From: Strongylocentrotus purpuratus
Taxonomy: Eukaryota > Echinodermata > Echinoidea > Camarodonta > Strongylocentrotidae
DNA length: 64,000 bases
Reading direction: 5' to 3'
NCBI RefSeq assembly: GCF_000002235.5
Contig: NW_022145606.1
Location: 45,274,692-45,338,691 of the forward strand
Part shown: positions 37,670 through 49,200 of the stretch, piece by piece
Numbering within the stretch: position 1 is the stretch's first letter
Layout of the letters: every line of letters begins with the position of its first letter
Translations under genes and position numbers: made by a program
The notes under the pieces: model-generated
Seen by the model: only the letters and a program-made list of their open reading frames with translations
The model's database searches: none
What the model was told of the DNA's origin: nothing

Positions 37670-38040
37670 ATTTCTCTTATAGCAGAATTTACGCTTGGTT
37701 TACTCTTGTAGACGTTTTACCCTTGGTTTTCTCTTGTAGCAGTTTTACTCTTGGTTTTTATCTCGTAGCAGTTTACGCTTGGTTTTCTCTTGTAGCAGTT
37801 TTACTCTTGGTTTTTATCTCGTAGCAGTTTACGCTTGGTTTTCTCTTGTAGCAGTTTTACTCTGGGTTTTTATCTCGTAGCAGTTTACGCTTGGTTTTCT
37901 CTTGTAGCAGTTTTACTCTTGGTTTTTATCTCGTAGCAGTTTACGCTTGGTTTTCTCTTGTAGCAGTACGCTTGGTTTTCTCTTGTAGCAGTACGCTTGG
38001 GTTTTCTCTTGTAGCAGTATTACGTTTTCTTTTTCTTGTC
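37670..38040. repeat. Minisatellite, about 28-bp unit, X1 copy
   Basis: The same gtagcagttttacgcttggt-type unit as 11590-11985, including several 'tttttatctcgtagcagttt' variants. Confidence 0.85.
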
Positions 38041-39220
38041 AATAAATAGATATCCATAGTGTTTGAGGGAGATAGGTTTGATTTTTTTCACTATCAATGG
38101 TCGATAAAGATATCCATAGTACTATGTGAGAGAGTTATGACAAATAAAATGTTAAACGCGTCGCCCAGGTTGCAGAACGGCGTTAGTGTGCAAGCGACTT
38201 TTCGAAACTACTTTTCGAATTATTCGCATTTAAAGATTTGTTTTTTATTTGAACTGCTTTCCGTCCCGAAAATTTGTTTAAAACTTCGATCTAATAGAAA
38301 TGTTATAGTAGAACGCGGCCACAAATTTGTGTTGGTTATTGAAATGTTTAACTTATGTTTGTTATGTGCTGTTTTTCATATTGAAGATTCATTGAATCTT
38401 CACCAGTTGTTTTTGAAGACAACTTTTATTAAATTTGATGAACATCAAGTTAATATGTTTGCTTGTTTTGTCACTGGAACAAAGGCTCAATTATTATAAT
38501 AATGCGTTCCTGGAAATGAAAAAAGAAGCGACATTGTAGAACATAACTTGTGACCATGAGTAAAGAAGGAAGGGTGAAGAAGAGGGAGGGAGAGAGAGAG
38601 AGAGAGACTGAGAGGCACACAAGAGTCGGAAGCGTGAGGGAGCCGGGTGGATCGATCTACGGGGGGAGGGGGCGGAGGTAGGGGCTTACCCCCTCCCCCC
38701 TGGGGAAAAAACTTGTAAAAACACATTAATTTAACCTTTTTTTGGAGATGGGTTCTCCCCCCTGGCGCTCAAGGGGGGGTTATGTAAAAATAATATATAT
38801 ATATATATATATAAATATATTATTTTTACATAACACATATATATATATATATAAACCACGTCCCATGTATCTTAAAATTAAAATTCTGTTTTTACAAAAC
38901 ATATCTTGAATAATAAAGTGACGGCGGACCATTTTATATTTTTCTGTTTTCAAAGTCGATACGATCGACATCTATCAAACTAAAATTACTTTATCTCGAA
39001 TCAATAAATTTTGTTATGGAATATTTTGTTATTTCTTTCATTTCAGTAATATCAATGTTCTGGCATGACCTAGGGTCCCGTCTTACAAAGCGTTGATATC
39101 AATCGCAACTTATTTGATTATTTTATTGATATCAATGATTATCGCAAATCTGTAGATATATGAGACTCAGTATATATATGAGACTCGGTAGATATATGAG
39201 ACTCGGTAGATATATGAGAC
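38041..39220. repeat. Duplicated flank of X1, paralogous to 12300-14035
   Basis: Same block order as after X0, with GA-rich tract (38560-38640), (AT)n at 38790-38860, then 'catgacctagggtcccgtc'. Near 39130 it shows the uninterrupted site of the Gypsy insertion, then an 18-bp tandem repeat 'gatatatgagactcggta'. Confidence 0.75.
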
Positions 39221-39224
39221 TCGG

Positions 39225-39960
39225 TGCAAACTTGCGATTGATTGGAGGACTTCGATTGGTTTGGATCAATCGCAATTAACTCTTTGTAATCCGGGTCCAT
39301 GCAGCTAGGCCCATCAGCTATAGATGGGGCTGGGCGGGGTCGGAGCCTATAGGGGCTCCCCCCCCCCCTTTAAAGAAAATTAATTCATGCATCACTTTTT
39401 AAACACAGAAGAAGAAGAAAAAAAATGCTCAAATCGAAATGCATATTCGGATGGATCATGGTTAATCACAACAACGATGATAAGAAAAGATAAGAGGAAA
39501 GAGATGGGGTATACGCATTAGAAGTGATTCAGTGGGATCTCTGCCACCAAAATCATGCATTCCCAACTATAAACATCCAGTCGTATTAAGAGCGCTATAT
39601 AGATTCTCTTCCTTAACAACTGGATGATGTTAAGAAATAAATACCGACCTGCTGGCCGATCACACAACAAATCGCTCAAATCGAAAATGCATATTGGGAT
39701 GGATAAAGTGATGGGGTTCATGGTTAATCACAATAACGATGAAAAGATAAGGAAAGAGATATAGGAGCTTAAGGGGTACGAATTAGAAGAGGTGCGCCGA
39801 TTCATGCAGTACGTGGGAGAAAGGGGATGCATATAATGCCATCATTTTGCCACCAAAATCATGCATTCTAAACTTCCTCTAACAACTGGATGATCGATGT
39901 TGTTAAGAGATAAATACCGACCTCGACAAACGATAATTAAATGGCTATTAATTATTCACA
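39225..39960. repeat. X2 5' flank with about 250-bp internal duplication
   Basis: The block 'ctcaaatcgaaaatgcatat ... catggttaatcacaa ... gccaccaaaatcatgcattc' occurs at 39425-39560 and again at 39670-39870. The X1 flank has it once. Confidence 0.7.
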
Positions 39961-40039
39961 AATCACAGCCCTCGCACCTCTTTGGTCGACCTTTGACCTG
40001 AACCCTGCCTGGGCTCTCGAAGTAAACATGCATAGCGCA

Positions 40040-40133
40040 TGCCACGCGCGCGACGATCGAGGAGACTACTGCTAATCTCCACACGGCCACACCGTTCATC
40101 ATCACTTCAAATAGCTATTATTTCTTCATTCAG
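40040..40133 (+). other. Candidate 5' UTR exon of X2
   Basis: Same conserved block and TTCATTCAG|GTGAGT donor as X1 (22507). An upstream DR1-like CGACCTTTGACCT is at 39987-39999. Confidence 0.5.
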
Positions 40134-40301
40134 GTGAGTTAACTCGAACATCTGAATTCTGTAACTGTAAGCATAATTTGATCCTATAATTACCATGCAG
40201 ACTTGTACAACTAATCTATAAATCTGCACGACATCTAGACTCTAGACTAGGCAGCGCTGCAAACAATTGCACACACGAATAGTCAATACATAGGTCTACA
40301 C

Positions 40302-42080
40302 GGCTTACATCGAAAGGGTGCGGTGCGGCGCGGTGTGGTGAGTTCAACGCACCCATTCGATAAAGGCCCCCCGCTTTTCTCGAAAGGGTGCGTTGAGAAC
40401 GGAGGACCGTGTTAGCACACCCTTTCGAGAAAAGAGGGGGGTCTTTTCTCGAAAGGGTGCGTCGACTAGTCTTTCACATCAGTCGTTTAAAATGTTTAAG
40501 GAATAGAAATGTGGTTTTATAAATTGAAATAATCAAAATTGAAACTACTTTGTGTGTAGTCTTGCAGATCAGGCATTTATAAGAATTAAATCAGTAAATA
40601 AAAAGAAACACAATGAAATAATTAACTTAGATATTTAAAAAATGTCAAATATAGGTGTTTTGCTAGTCTTGCATATCGGTCATTTATTTATTGAAATAAA
40701 AAACAATATCCATTTCTTTTTTTGTATGGAATTCAGTTTTTAAATGTTAACTGGTCTTGCATAACTGTCGTTAAATTACAAATAGAAATTATAATTGCCA
40801 TTTTACTTAATCATGCAGACACACGTTTATGTATTCGTTAAGTCTTGCTGAAAAAATGTAGGGGTGCACATGCTTTTTAATGTGTTTTTTTAAAACATTT
40901 TGCCAACACAAATTGAAATTATCTTTTATTGTCTATACCATCTGAAAAATATATTCACCGGCATATATGCCATCTATAATGGTTGTTTTCACATCCAAAC
41001 AAATTTAAATTTAAGGAAAGTAACATTCTTTCACATAATATGCCCTTCTTTAGTTCAAATTAATGTGTCACCTTCATATTTCATAATCAGTTATTATCCA
41101 ATTAAGACAGCAACAAGACATACCCAATCAACATTCACTCACACAACTTTCACCCGGTTCAACTTTTCTAAAACTTCGTTATTGATGCTTATTAAAAAGA
41201 CAAAACATAATTAAAAAAGTTTGATATATAAAAGTCAACACATTTATTACTTTTCAATGCTATAGCAAACAATAATAGTAGTAACAATAAAGGTATTATG
41301 GTGAATTCAACAGAGATGGTTCCTTGCATGGGTATGTGACACTCAGTGTGCTGATCCTATAAAAGCTCCACCCCCCCCCCCCCCCCCCCTCTGTCTCTCA
41401 GGCGCGGATCCAGGGGTCGAGCGGGCCTTGCCTCCCTCCCCCCCCCCCCCCCCCCCGCAAAAAAGAGAGAAGGAAAAGAAGTGAAAGGGGAAAAGGAGAG
41501 AAAGGAAAAGAAGAAGAAAAGAAAAGGGAAGAAGGAGACAGGGGGCGAAAGGGCCTTGCGTCGAATGCTGTTGCCTCCCCGCCCCCCCCCCCCCCCATAC
41601 AAAAATAAGAAAGAAGGAAGGAAAGGAAAAGAAAAAAGTAAAGAGCAGATAAAGGGAAGGAAAAAAGAGGAAGAAGAAAGAAAAGAAGGGGATATCAGTT
41701 GCAATTTTCCCGCCAACAACATCGGGATCGGGAGGGGGGCAAATGGCCCTTGCCTCCCTCCCCCCCCCCCCCCCCCCCCGCCCCCGCTAAAAAAAAGCGA
41801 GAAGGAAGGGAAAAGGAAAGAGAGAGCGAAAAAGGAACAAAAAAGAGAAAGAAGAAAAGAAAGGGTAAACAGAAGGGGAGATCAGTTGCGGTTAATACCG
41901 CCAACAACATGTGGATCGGGGTGGGGCCGAAAGGCCCTTGCCTCCCCTACCCCCAGCAAATCTAAAAGAGAGAGAGAAGGAAGGGAAGGGAAAAAGTAGA
42001 GAAAGGGAAAGAAAAAAAAAGAGAAAGAAGAAAGGTAGGGGAGATCATTTGCAATTTTTTCCCGCAAACAAAGTGTAGAT

Positions 42081-42113
<33 letters not shown>

Positions 42114-43408
42114 CGGCACTGGCGTACTGATAGGGAGGGGGGACTTGGGGAAAATAACATTCAAACGTGGTTTATGTTTAATTCCATGACGGTGATTTAC
42201 AAATAATGCTGAAATGACATAATTTCCGAGATTTTTCCTCACTTTTTAATAAATTATACTTTTTCATGCGTTTTTTGGAAAATTTGCAGTCAGGCAAGAA
42301 ATATGCTTTTTTGAGTTGCCTACATGTCAGGGCTCGCAAAACGGCGGAGATCGGAAGCCTCGAGCCCCCCCCCCCCCCCCCCCCAACTTTGAAAAGAGAA
42401 ATAGGAAGAAAGAGAGCAAGTAAGTAAGAATAGTTAACTGCCAGTGTCACAAAATAATGAGGTATCAAAATATGCTCATCTGACCGTGATTAAATGCCTA
42501 AAACCCCTCAGCTTCCGGGCTCTGCCCCCTGGACCCCGCCTAGGGCACTAAGGCGGACCCCTGGATGCTAATCTGACGGTAATTTAATGCCTAAAACCCC
42601 TAAGCTTCTGGGGCTCCGCCCGCTGGACCTCACGCCAATTACTGTCCTGCCATTGTCACAAAATAAATAAAGTATAAAAGTATGTTCATCTGACCGTAAT
42701 CAAATGCCTAAAACCCCTCGGTGGGGGCGGTTCCCCCAGAACCCCGGCCAAAACACAAAAAAGAGAGGAGAAAAAAGGAAGAGGACGTGGGAAAAAAAGG
42801 AGCAGATAAAGAACATTTTTGAAATTCAGACAAGTATTACGAATCGTCTTCTTTCTCTATAATAATTTAATGAAACCTCAAAGCTTCCGCACTTCGCGCG
42901 GGAGGGAGGGAGGGGGGGGGGCAACTGAATTCAGACTAGGATTAAGAGCCTAGAACGGTACCTCGAATTATCTTCTTTCTCTAATAATTCTATGAAACGT
43001 CATAGCTTTCGCGCGGGAGGGGGGCGGGGGAGAGAAATGAATTTAATCAAGGATTAAGTGTCGAGAACGGTACAACCGTGCAGGAGGGGGGAACTGAGTT
43101 CCGACAAGAATTAAGAGTCGAGAACGGTACAATGATCGTCTTCTTTCTCCGATCCCCGCCATGTCGCGGGCCCTGACATGTAGGGAACTCAAAAAAGCAT
43201 ATTTCTTGCCTGACTGCAAATTTATGAATTTGCCATTTTCCAACAAACGCATAAAAAAGTATAATTTACTAAAAAGTGAGGAAAAATCTCAGAAATTAGG
43301 TCAATTCAGCATTATTTGTAAATCACCGTTATGGAAATAAAAAGAACAACGTTTGAATGTTATTTATACCATGTCCCCCCTCCCCTCCCCTATCAGTACG
43401 CCAGTGCC

Positions 43409-43445
<37 letters not shown>

Positions 43446-44820
43446 CCTCGATCTACACTTTGTTTGCGGGAAAATCGCAACTGATCACCTCTACCTTTCT
43501 TCTTTCTCTTTTTTTTTCTTTCCCTTTGTCTCCTCTTTCCCTTCCCTTCCTTCTCTCTCTTTTAGGTTTGCTGGGGGTAGGGGAGGCAAGGGCCTTTCGG
43601 CCCTCACCCCGATCCACACGTTGTTTGCGGGATTAACCGTTACTGATCTCCCCTTCTTTTCTTCTTCCATCTTTTTTGTTCCCTTTTCGCTCTCCTCTTT
43701 CCTTTTTCCTTCATTCTCTCTTTTTTTAGCGGGGGCGGCGGGGGAGGCAAGTGCCATTCCCCCCCCCCCCCCGACCCACAACTTGTTGGCGGGAAAATTG
43801 CAACTGATATCCCCCTTCTTTTCTTCTTCCTCTATTTTCTTTCGCTTTATCTGCTCTTTTCCTTTTTCTTTCCCTTTCCTTCCTTCTCTCTTATTTTTTT
43901 TATGGGGGGGGGGGGGGAGGCAACAGCCTGCGACGCAAGACCCTTTCGACCCTGGTCTCCTTCTTCCACCTTATCTTTTCTTCTTTCTTTCCCTTTCTCT
44001 CCTTTTTCCCTTTCCCTTCTTTTCCTTATCTCTCTCTTTTTTTTGCTGGGGGGGGGGGGGGGGGGGGGGGGGGGGACAAGGCCTTCTCGACACCCCCCCC
44101 CCCTTGGATCCGCGCCTGAGAGACAGAGAGGGGGGGGGGTGAAGCATATATGCCGGTGAAAATATTTTTCAGATGGTATAGACAATAAAAGATAATTTCA
44201 ATTTGTGTTGGCAAAATGTTTTAAAAAAACACGTTAAAAAGCATGTGCACCCCTACATTTTTTCAGCAAGACTTAACGAATACATAAACGTGTGCCTGAT
44301 TAAGTAAAATGGCAATTAATTTCTATTTGTAGTTTAACGACAGTTATGCAAGACCAGTTAACATTTAAAAACTGAATTCCATACAAAAAAAGAAATGGAT
44401 ATTGTTTTTTATTTCAATAAATAAATGACCGATATGCAAGACTAGCAAAACACCTATATTTGACATTTTTTAAATATCTAAGTTAATTATTTCATTGTGT
44501 TTCTTTTTATTTACTGATTTAATTCTTATAAATGCCTGATCTGCAAGACTACACACAAAGTAGTTTCAATTTTGATTATTTCAATTTATAAAACCACATT
44601 TCTATTCCCTAAACATTTTAAACGACTGATGTGAAAGACTACAGTCGACGCACCCTTTCGAGAAAAGACCCCCCTCTTTTCTCGAAAGGGTGTGCTAACA
44701 CGGTCCTCCGTTCTCAACGCACCCTTTCGAGAAAAGCGGGGGGCCTTTTATCGAATGGGTGCGTTGAACTCACCACACCGCGCCGCACCGCACCGCACCG
44801 CACCCTTTCGATGAAAGCCG
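40302..44820. mobile_element. 4.5 kb palindromic (foldback) element in X2 intron 1
   Basis: TSD GTCTACAC at 40294-40301 and 44821-44828; X1 retains the single site. Outer arms 40302-40971 and 44146-44820 are inverted copies starting with GGCTTACATCGAAAGGG and carrying several CGAAAGGGTGCG motifs. Inverted symmetry resumes inward at 41366-42350 against 43150-44145, through AG/CT-rich tracts and long poly-C/poly-G runs, leaving a loop of about 0.8 kb with hAT-family 'ctgaccgtgattaaatgcc' units. The left arm has about 394 extra bases (40972-41365). No transposase seen. Confidence 0.88.
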
Positions 44821-44828
44821 GTCTACAC

Positions 44829-45190
44829 AAAACACAGATGCACGCAAAAACTATGAACACGATGTGGCCGATCGGCAAGTTTGACAGAGTCTATATCGGC
44901 AAGTTTGACAGAGTCTAGACTTACAATGACAATGTTAATGTTTAAATTATTCTTTTTAACATCGGTAAGTTCAAAAAATTGTATTTTACTGTTATTTAGG
45001 TGTCACTAAAGAGCACAGTGCCTATTTTTAGTGAAATTAGTTGAGTTTTGTACAGTGGTGTTTGAAATTAATGTTGAGAATCTTTTAATACACAGCCAGG
45101 ATAGTAATGCAGCTATGTTTGCACGACATATATAGGTCTACTGCACACTAGGCCTACAGCAAAGCATAGAGTCATAACAGTAACCCGACA
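44829..45190 (+). repeat. X2 copy of the gene-cluster 5' segment
   Basis: Paralogous to 22704-23050 and 7620-8290; includes a short tandem duplication 'atcggcaagtttgacagagt' at 44871 and 44896. Confidence 0.7.
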
Positions 45191-45194
45191 CATG

Positions 45195-45390
45195 CTCCGG
45201 CGACGATTACTCCGGTGACAATTTAAATGCTCCGCAAAAATTGCTCCGCGACAGTTGCTCCGCCGACAGTTACTCCGCCTACAATTAATTGCTCCGCCGA
45301 CAATTGCTCCGCCGACATTTGCTCCGCCGACAATTTGCTCCGCCGACAACTTGCTCCGCCGACAATTTGCTCCACCGACAATATTTCTTT
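45195..45390. repeat. Minisatellite, about 15-bp unit GCTCCGCCGACAATT, X2 copy
   Basis: About 12 units, longer than in X1. The forward open frames it creates (CSADNCSAD-like) are low complexity and not genes. Confidence 0.85.
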
Positions 45391-46137
45391 CATGGGTTAT
45401 TTTTTGTTTTTGTTTTATTGTTGTTATTCAGGGACGTAGCCAGCATTTTGAGAAGGGAGATGCGTTTTAATTCCCCGATCAGTAGACACTGATGGAAGAA
45501 AAAGAAGTGATAAAAACCTTTGCGAAAGATGCAATCCTTTTTTTGGGGGGGGGGGGGGGGGGGGAGCAGGTGCAGAAGCTTTTAAGTAATAGATAAACTT
45601 TTCACAATAATATGTATCTAACAGAGTTTTCTTGCTGCAGGACGTGTCGGTCACATTCATAGTTAAGGTGATGTCAATTTCATTTTTAGGGAGCGGGCGG
45701 TTTTAAGCTTATTTTATATTGAATAGCATCTACCTGCCTTCGACCCTTCTTCGTCTGACTTACCGGTATAAATGAAGGTCACAAATATACAGAATTTACA
45801 TTTTTGAATATCTTTATTAAAGGAAAAATTATTATCTAAAGATCATAATGGTGAGAGCAACCAGTGGCATGAATGACCTGCCATAGTTAAGTCCAACTTA
45901 AAGTCGATCTTAGTCTTTGTGAAACACTCCCCTGGGTCCTGTTTCACAAAGCCTTTTTTCAATGACAAATGACTAAAATCAGTGACAAATCTGCTGATAA
46001 CCAATCAGAAGCGAGGATTTCAGTAGCTTACAACAAAAATTGTCATTTGTCACCGATGACAAGTTCTGTGAAACACCCCCCTGGTCTAACTCAAAAGACT
46101 GTTATTAGACTTCTTTTCCGCCTTTTCCTTCCCACAG
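45391..46137. other. X2 intron 1, 3' part
   Basis: Contains poly-G near 45546, then the MITE with tgtttcacaaag/ctgtgaaacacc inverted ends (about 45920-46083), intact here at 46004-46011 where X1 is interrupted. Ends in CTTCCCACAG. Confidence 0.6.
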
Positions 46138-46299
46138 GTACATTGTAACACCCTATTGTCATCATGCCTCTCCCAGCAACTGATGATTATTCAGCCGGCC
46201 AGGCTTACTTCACAGCCAAGGAATGGGCAGAGACCAGTGACTATGAGAAACTTCGTCTCAAGAACATCAAAGAAAATTATGAGATGATGCTTGAAGTTG
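46138..46299 (+). CDS. X2 exon A: start codon and PRDM9-like KRAB domain
   Basis: CDS from ATG 46164 (context GTCATCATGC) to 46299, followed by GTATGT; phase 1, 136 coding bases, like X1. The residues differ from X1 only at 6 (Asn/Thr), 12 (Val/Gly) and 43 (Ile/Leu); all KRAB signature positions ([21 protein letters not shown]) are identical. Most nucleotide differences near here lie in the untranslated part or intron, which fits purifying selection on the domain, though the sample is small. Confidence 0.85.
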
Positions 46300-49200
46300 G
46301 TATGTAGTCATCCATCGGAAACAAGATCACAAGGATCTAAAGTCTCATCGGCCAATATTCTAGTAATTCCTTTTTGTTGTTGATTTGATTTGATTTGAAT
46401 CGATATGGTTTGATTAAACCCTGATCCCGGGTCTAAGATTACATTTAAATTAGGAAAACAAAGGCATCAAACTAACCTCTATTGTTAAACCCGATTTGAA
46501 ACGAAAGCTTAAACCCAGCCTTGGGTTTGAATTGTAGAAGAATACATTACATCAGGCCTTTGAGTTTTGCATGCAGTGGGATTTGTTTTGAGTGAATACA
46601 GATGGGCCCCATGTACTACCATGTAGACTCTTCGTCTAAGAAATCTAGACTACAGCTGACTCCCTTGTTATGAGCTCTGCAGTAATTCTAGATCTACATC
46701 TAACAAAGTTGGACTGGATCTAGCACTGGACCTAAGAGTCCTGTAGAAGTTTTTCAGACCCGGAAAAGCTGTTCAGTACAAGTTTTTTTTGTTGATTTGT
46801 GTTCTAGACGGGTATTGAAGTAAATTCAGCTTGGTTGCCAGCTTGGCAACCTTGGGCAACTTTTTTAATAGCCATATTGGCATCATCTAATTAGCATATG
46901 TGCAATATGTAATAATGTTGCTAATCTCAATCCAAGAAGCCTGAAAACATGGATAATACGACTTTTCAAATGTTCTCTATGACAAGGAATTCATCTATGA
47001 CACCAATTTTTATTTTTAAGTAATACAATAGTCTTAAATATCATAATTAGCATAATATGTACAATATATGGACTCCATTGTCATTGTTTATCTATAAAGC
47101 TTAAAAATGGTGCAATGCAACATGGTAAATCACTTTTGAAAGATTAATCATTAATTCATGAGAAGACATGTATATGTAGTTGCATTGCTCCATTTTTAGG
47201 CTTTATAGATAAACAATGACAATGAAGTCCATATATATATTATGCTAATTATGCTATTTAAGACAATTGTATTACTTAAAAATAAAAATTGGTGTCATAA
47301 ATGAATTCCTTGTCTTATGAAACCCTTGAAAAGTCGTATTATCCATGTTTTCAGGCTTCCTGGATTGAGATTAGCAACATTATTACATATTGCACATATG
47401 CTAATTAGATGATTATGCTAATATTGCTATTAAAAAAGTTGCCCAAGGTTGCGAAGTTGGCAACCAAGCTGAATTTACTTCAATACCCATCTAGAACACA
47501 AATCAACAGAAAAACCTTGTACTTTTCAACTTTTCCAGGCCATGTACATGGTATATGGTACCGTCTACTGGACTATAAAATGTATCTAGAGTTTGAATCT
47601 ATATATTTAAAATCTAAACCTCAATTTCAATTTTTTATTTCTAGGTGTGGTAACTTTCTTTTAATCGACAACTATGCAATTTGAACTTGACAAGTTTATC
47701 ATTAATAATTAATCAATATTAATTTAAAAGCTCATTCAAATATACTTCCATTCATAAATGCTCCAAGATACTTTGTTTTTTATTTCTTTTATAAAATAAC
47801 TATTGATTTGAACTTTACATCAAATCATCTTGATGATGAGAGAACATTTTAAGAATATATCAAAGTTCAAAACTTAGATTTCTTAGAATATTGAACCCTT
47901 TGCGGCTTTTTATCTAGAATTGCTATATTGTAAACAGGCGCGCCGGAAGCAGTTTGGGATTGGGGGGGGCAAACATTCCAGGGGGCTCACCTTCCAGGGG
48001 CAGTGACGTAACGAGCAAAAACGTTTGGAAGGGGGGGGGGGCAGAAGAAAAATCTGCATCACCATCACTCTTACACGTTACATGCAGGGCAGGCCCCGCG
48101 GAACGTTTTTCAAAGTGGATTATTAACAATTAGGTAGAGCGTAAAATGGCGTGGGGTCCAGGGCCTGGGCCCGGCCCCTGTAGGGGGTCAAGGGGCTGAG
48201 CCCCCAGAAGTTTAGTGGTTTTAGGCATTAAAATTATGGTCAGATAAGCATATTTAGATACCTTATTTGTGACACTGGCAGGCCACTAATTGACGGAGAG
48301 TCCAGGGAGCAGAGCCCCCGGAAGCTCGAGGGTTTTAGGTATTCAATAACGGTCAGATGAGCATACAGGGCCCGCCTTAGGGCCCTTGGTGGGGTCCAGG
48401 GGGCAGAGCCCCCGAAAGCTCAGGGGTTTTAGGTCTTTAATAACGGTCAGATGAGCATACAGGGGACCGCCTTAGGGCCCTTGGTGGGGTCTGGGGGCGG
48501 AGCCCCTGTAAGCTCTGGGGTTTTAGACATTTAATTACGGTCAGATGAGCATCCAGGGCCCCGCCTTAGGGCCCTTGGTGGGGTCCAGGGGGCAGAGCCC
48601 CTGTAAGCTCAGGGGTTTTAGGTATTTAATAACAGTCAAATGAGCATACAAGGGACCGCCTTAGGGCCCTTGGTGGGTCCGGGGGCAGAGCCCCCGTAAG
48701 CTCTGGGGTTTTAGGCATTTAATTACGGTCAGATTAGCATCCAGGGCCCCGCCTTAGGGTCCTTGGTGGGATTCCAGGGGGCAGAGCCCCCGGAAGCTCG
48801 GGGGTTTTAGGTATTTAATTACGGTCAGATGAGCATACAGGGGACCGTCTTAGGGCCCTTGGTGGGGTCTGGGGGCGGAGCCCCTGTAAGCTCTGGGGTT
48901 TTAGACATTTAATTACGGTCAGATGAGCATCCAGGGCCCCGCCTTAGGGCCCTTGGTGGGGTCCAGGGGGCAGAGCCCCTGTAAGCTCAGGGGTTTTAGG
49001 TATTTAATAACAGTCAAATGAGCATACAAGGGACCGCCTTAGGGCCCTTGGTGGGTCCGGGGGCAGAGCCCCCGTAAGCTCTGGGGTTTTAGGCATTTAA
49101 TTACGGTCAGATTAGCATCCAGGGCCCCGCCTTAGGGTCCTTGGTGGGATTCCAGGGGGCAGAGCCCCCGGAAGCTCGGGGGTTTTAGGTATTTAATTAC

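Noticed and set aside
38059..38499. 146-codon plus-strand frame
   Set aside because: The paralogous DNA at 12590-12960 is broken in the same frame and no domain is recognised.
41357..44185. Several Ser/Phe/Pro- or Lys/Glu-rich frames on both strands
   Set aside because: Translation of CT/GA-rich and homopolymer tracts in the palindromic element; no conserved domain.
45227..45439. Cys/Ser/Ala-rich frames over the GCTCCGCCGACAATT repeat
   Set aside because: Minisatellite translation in three frames, not a gene.
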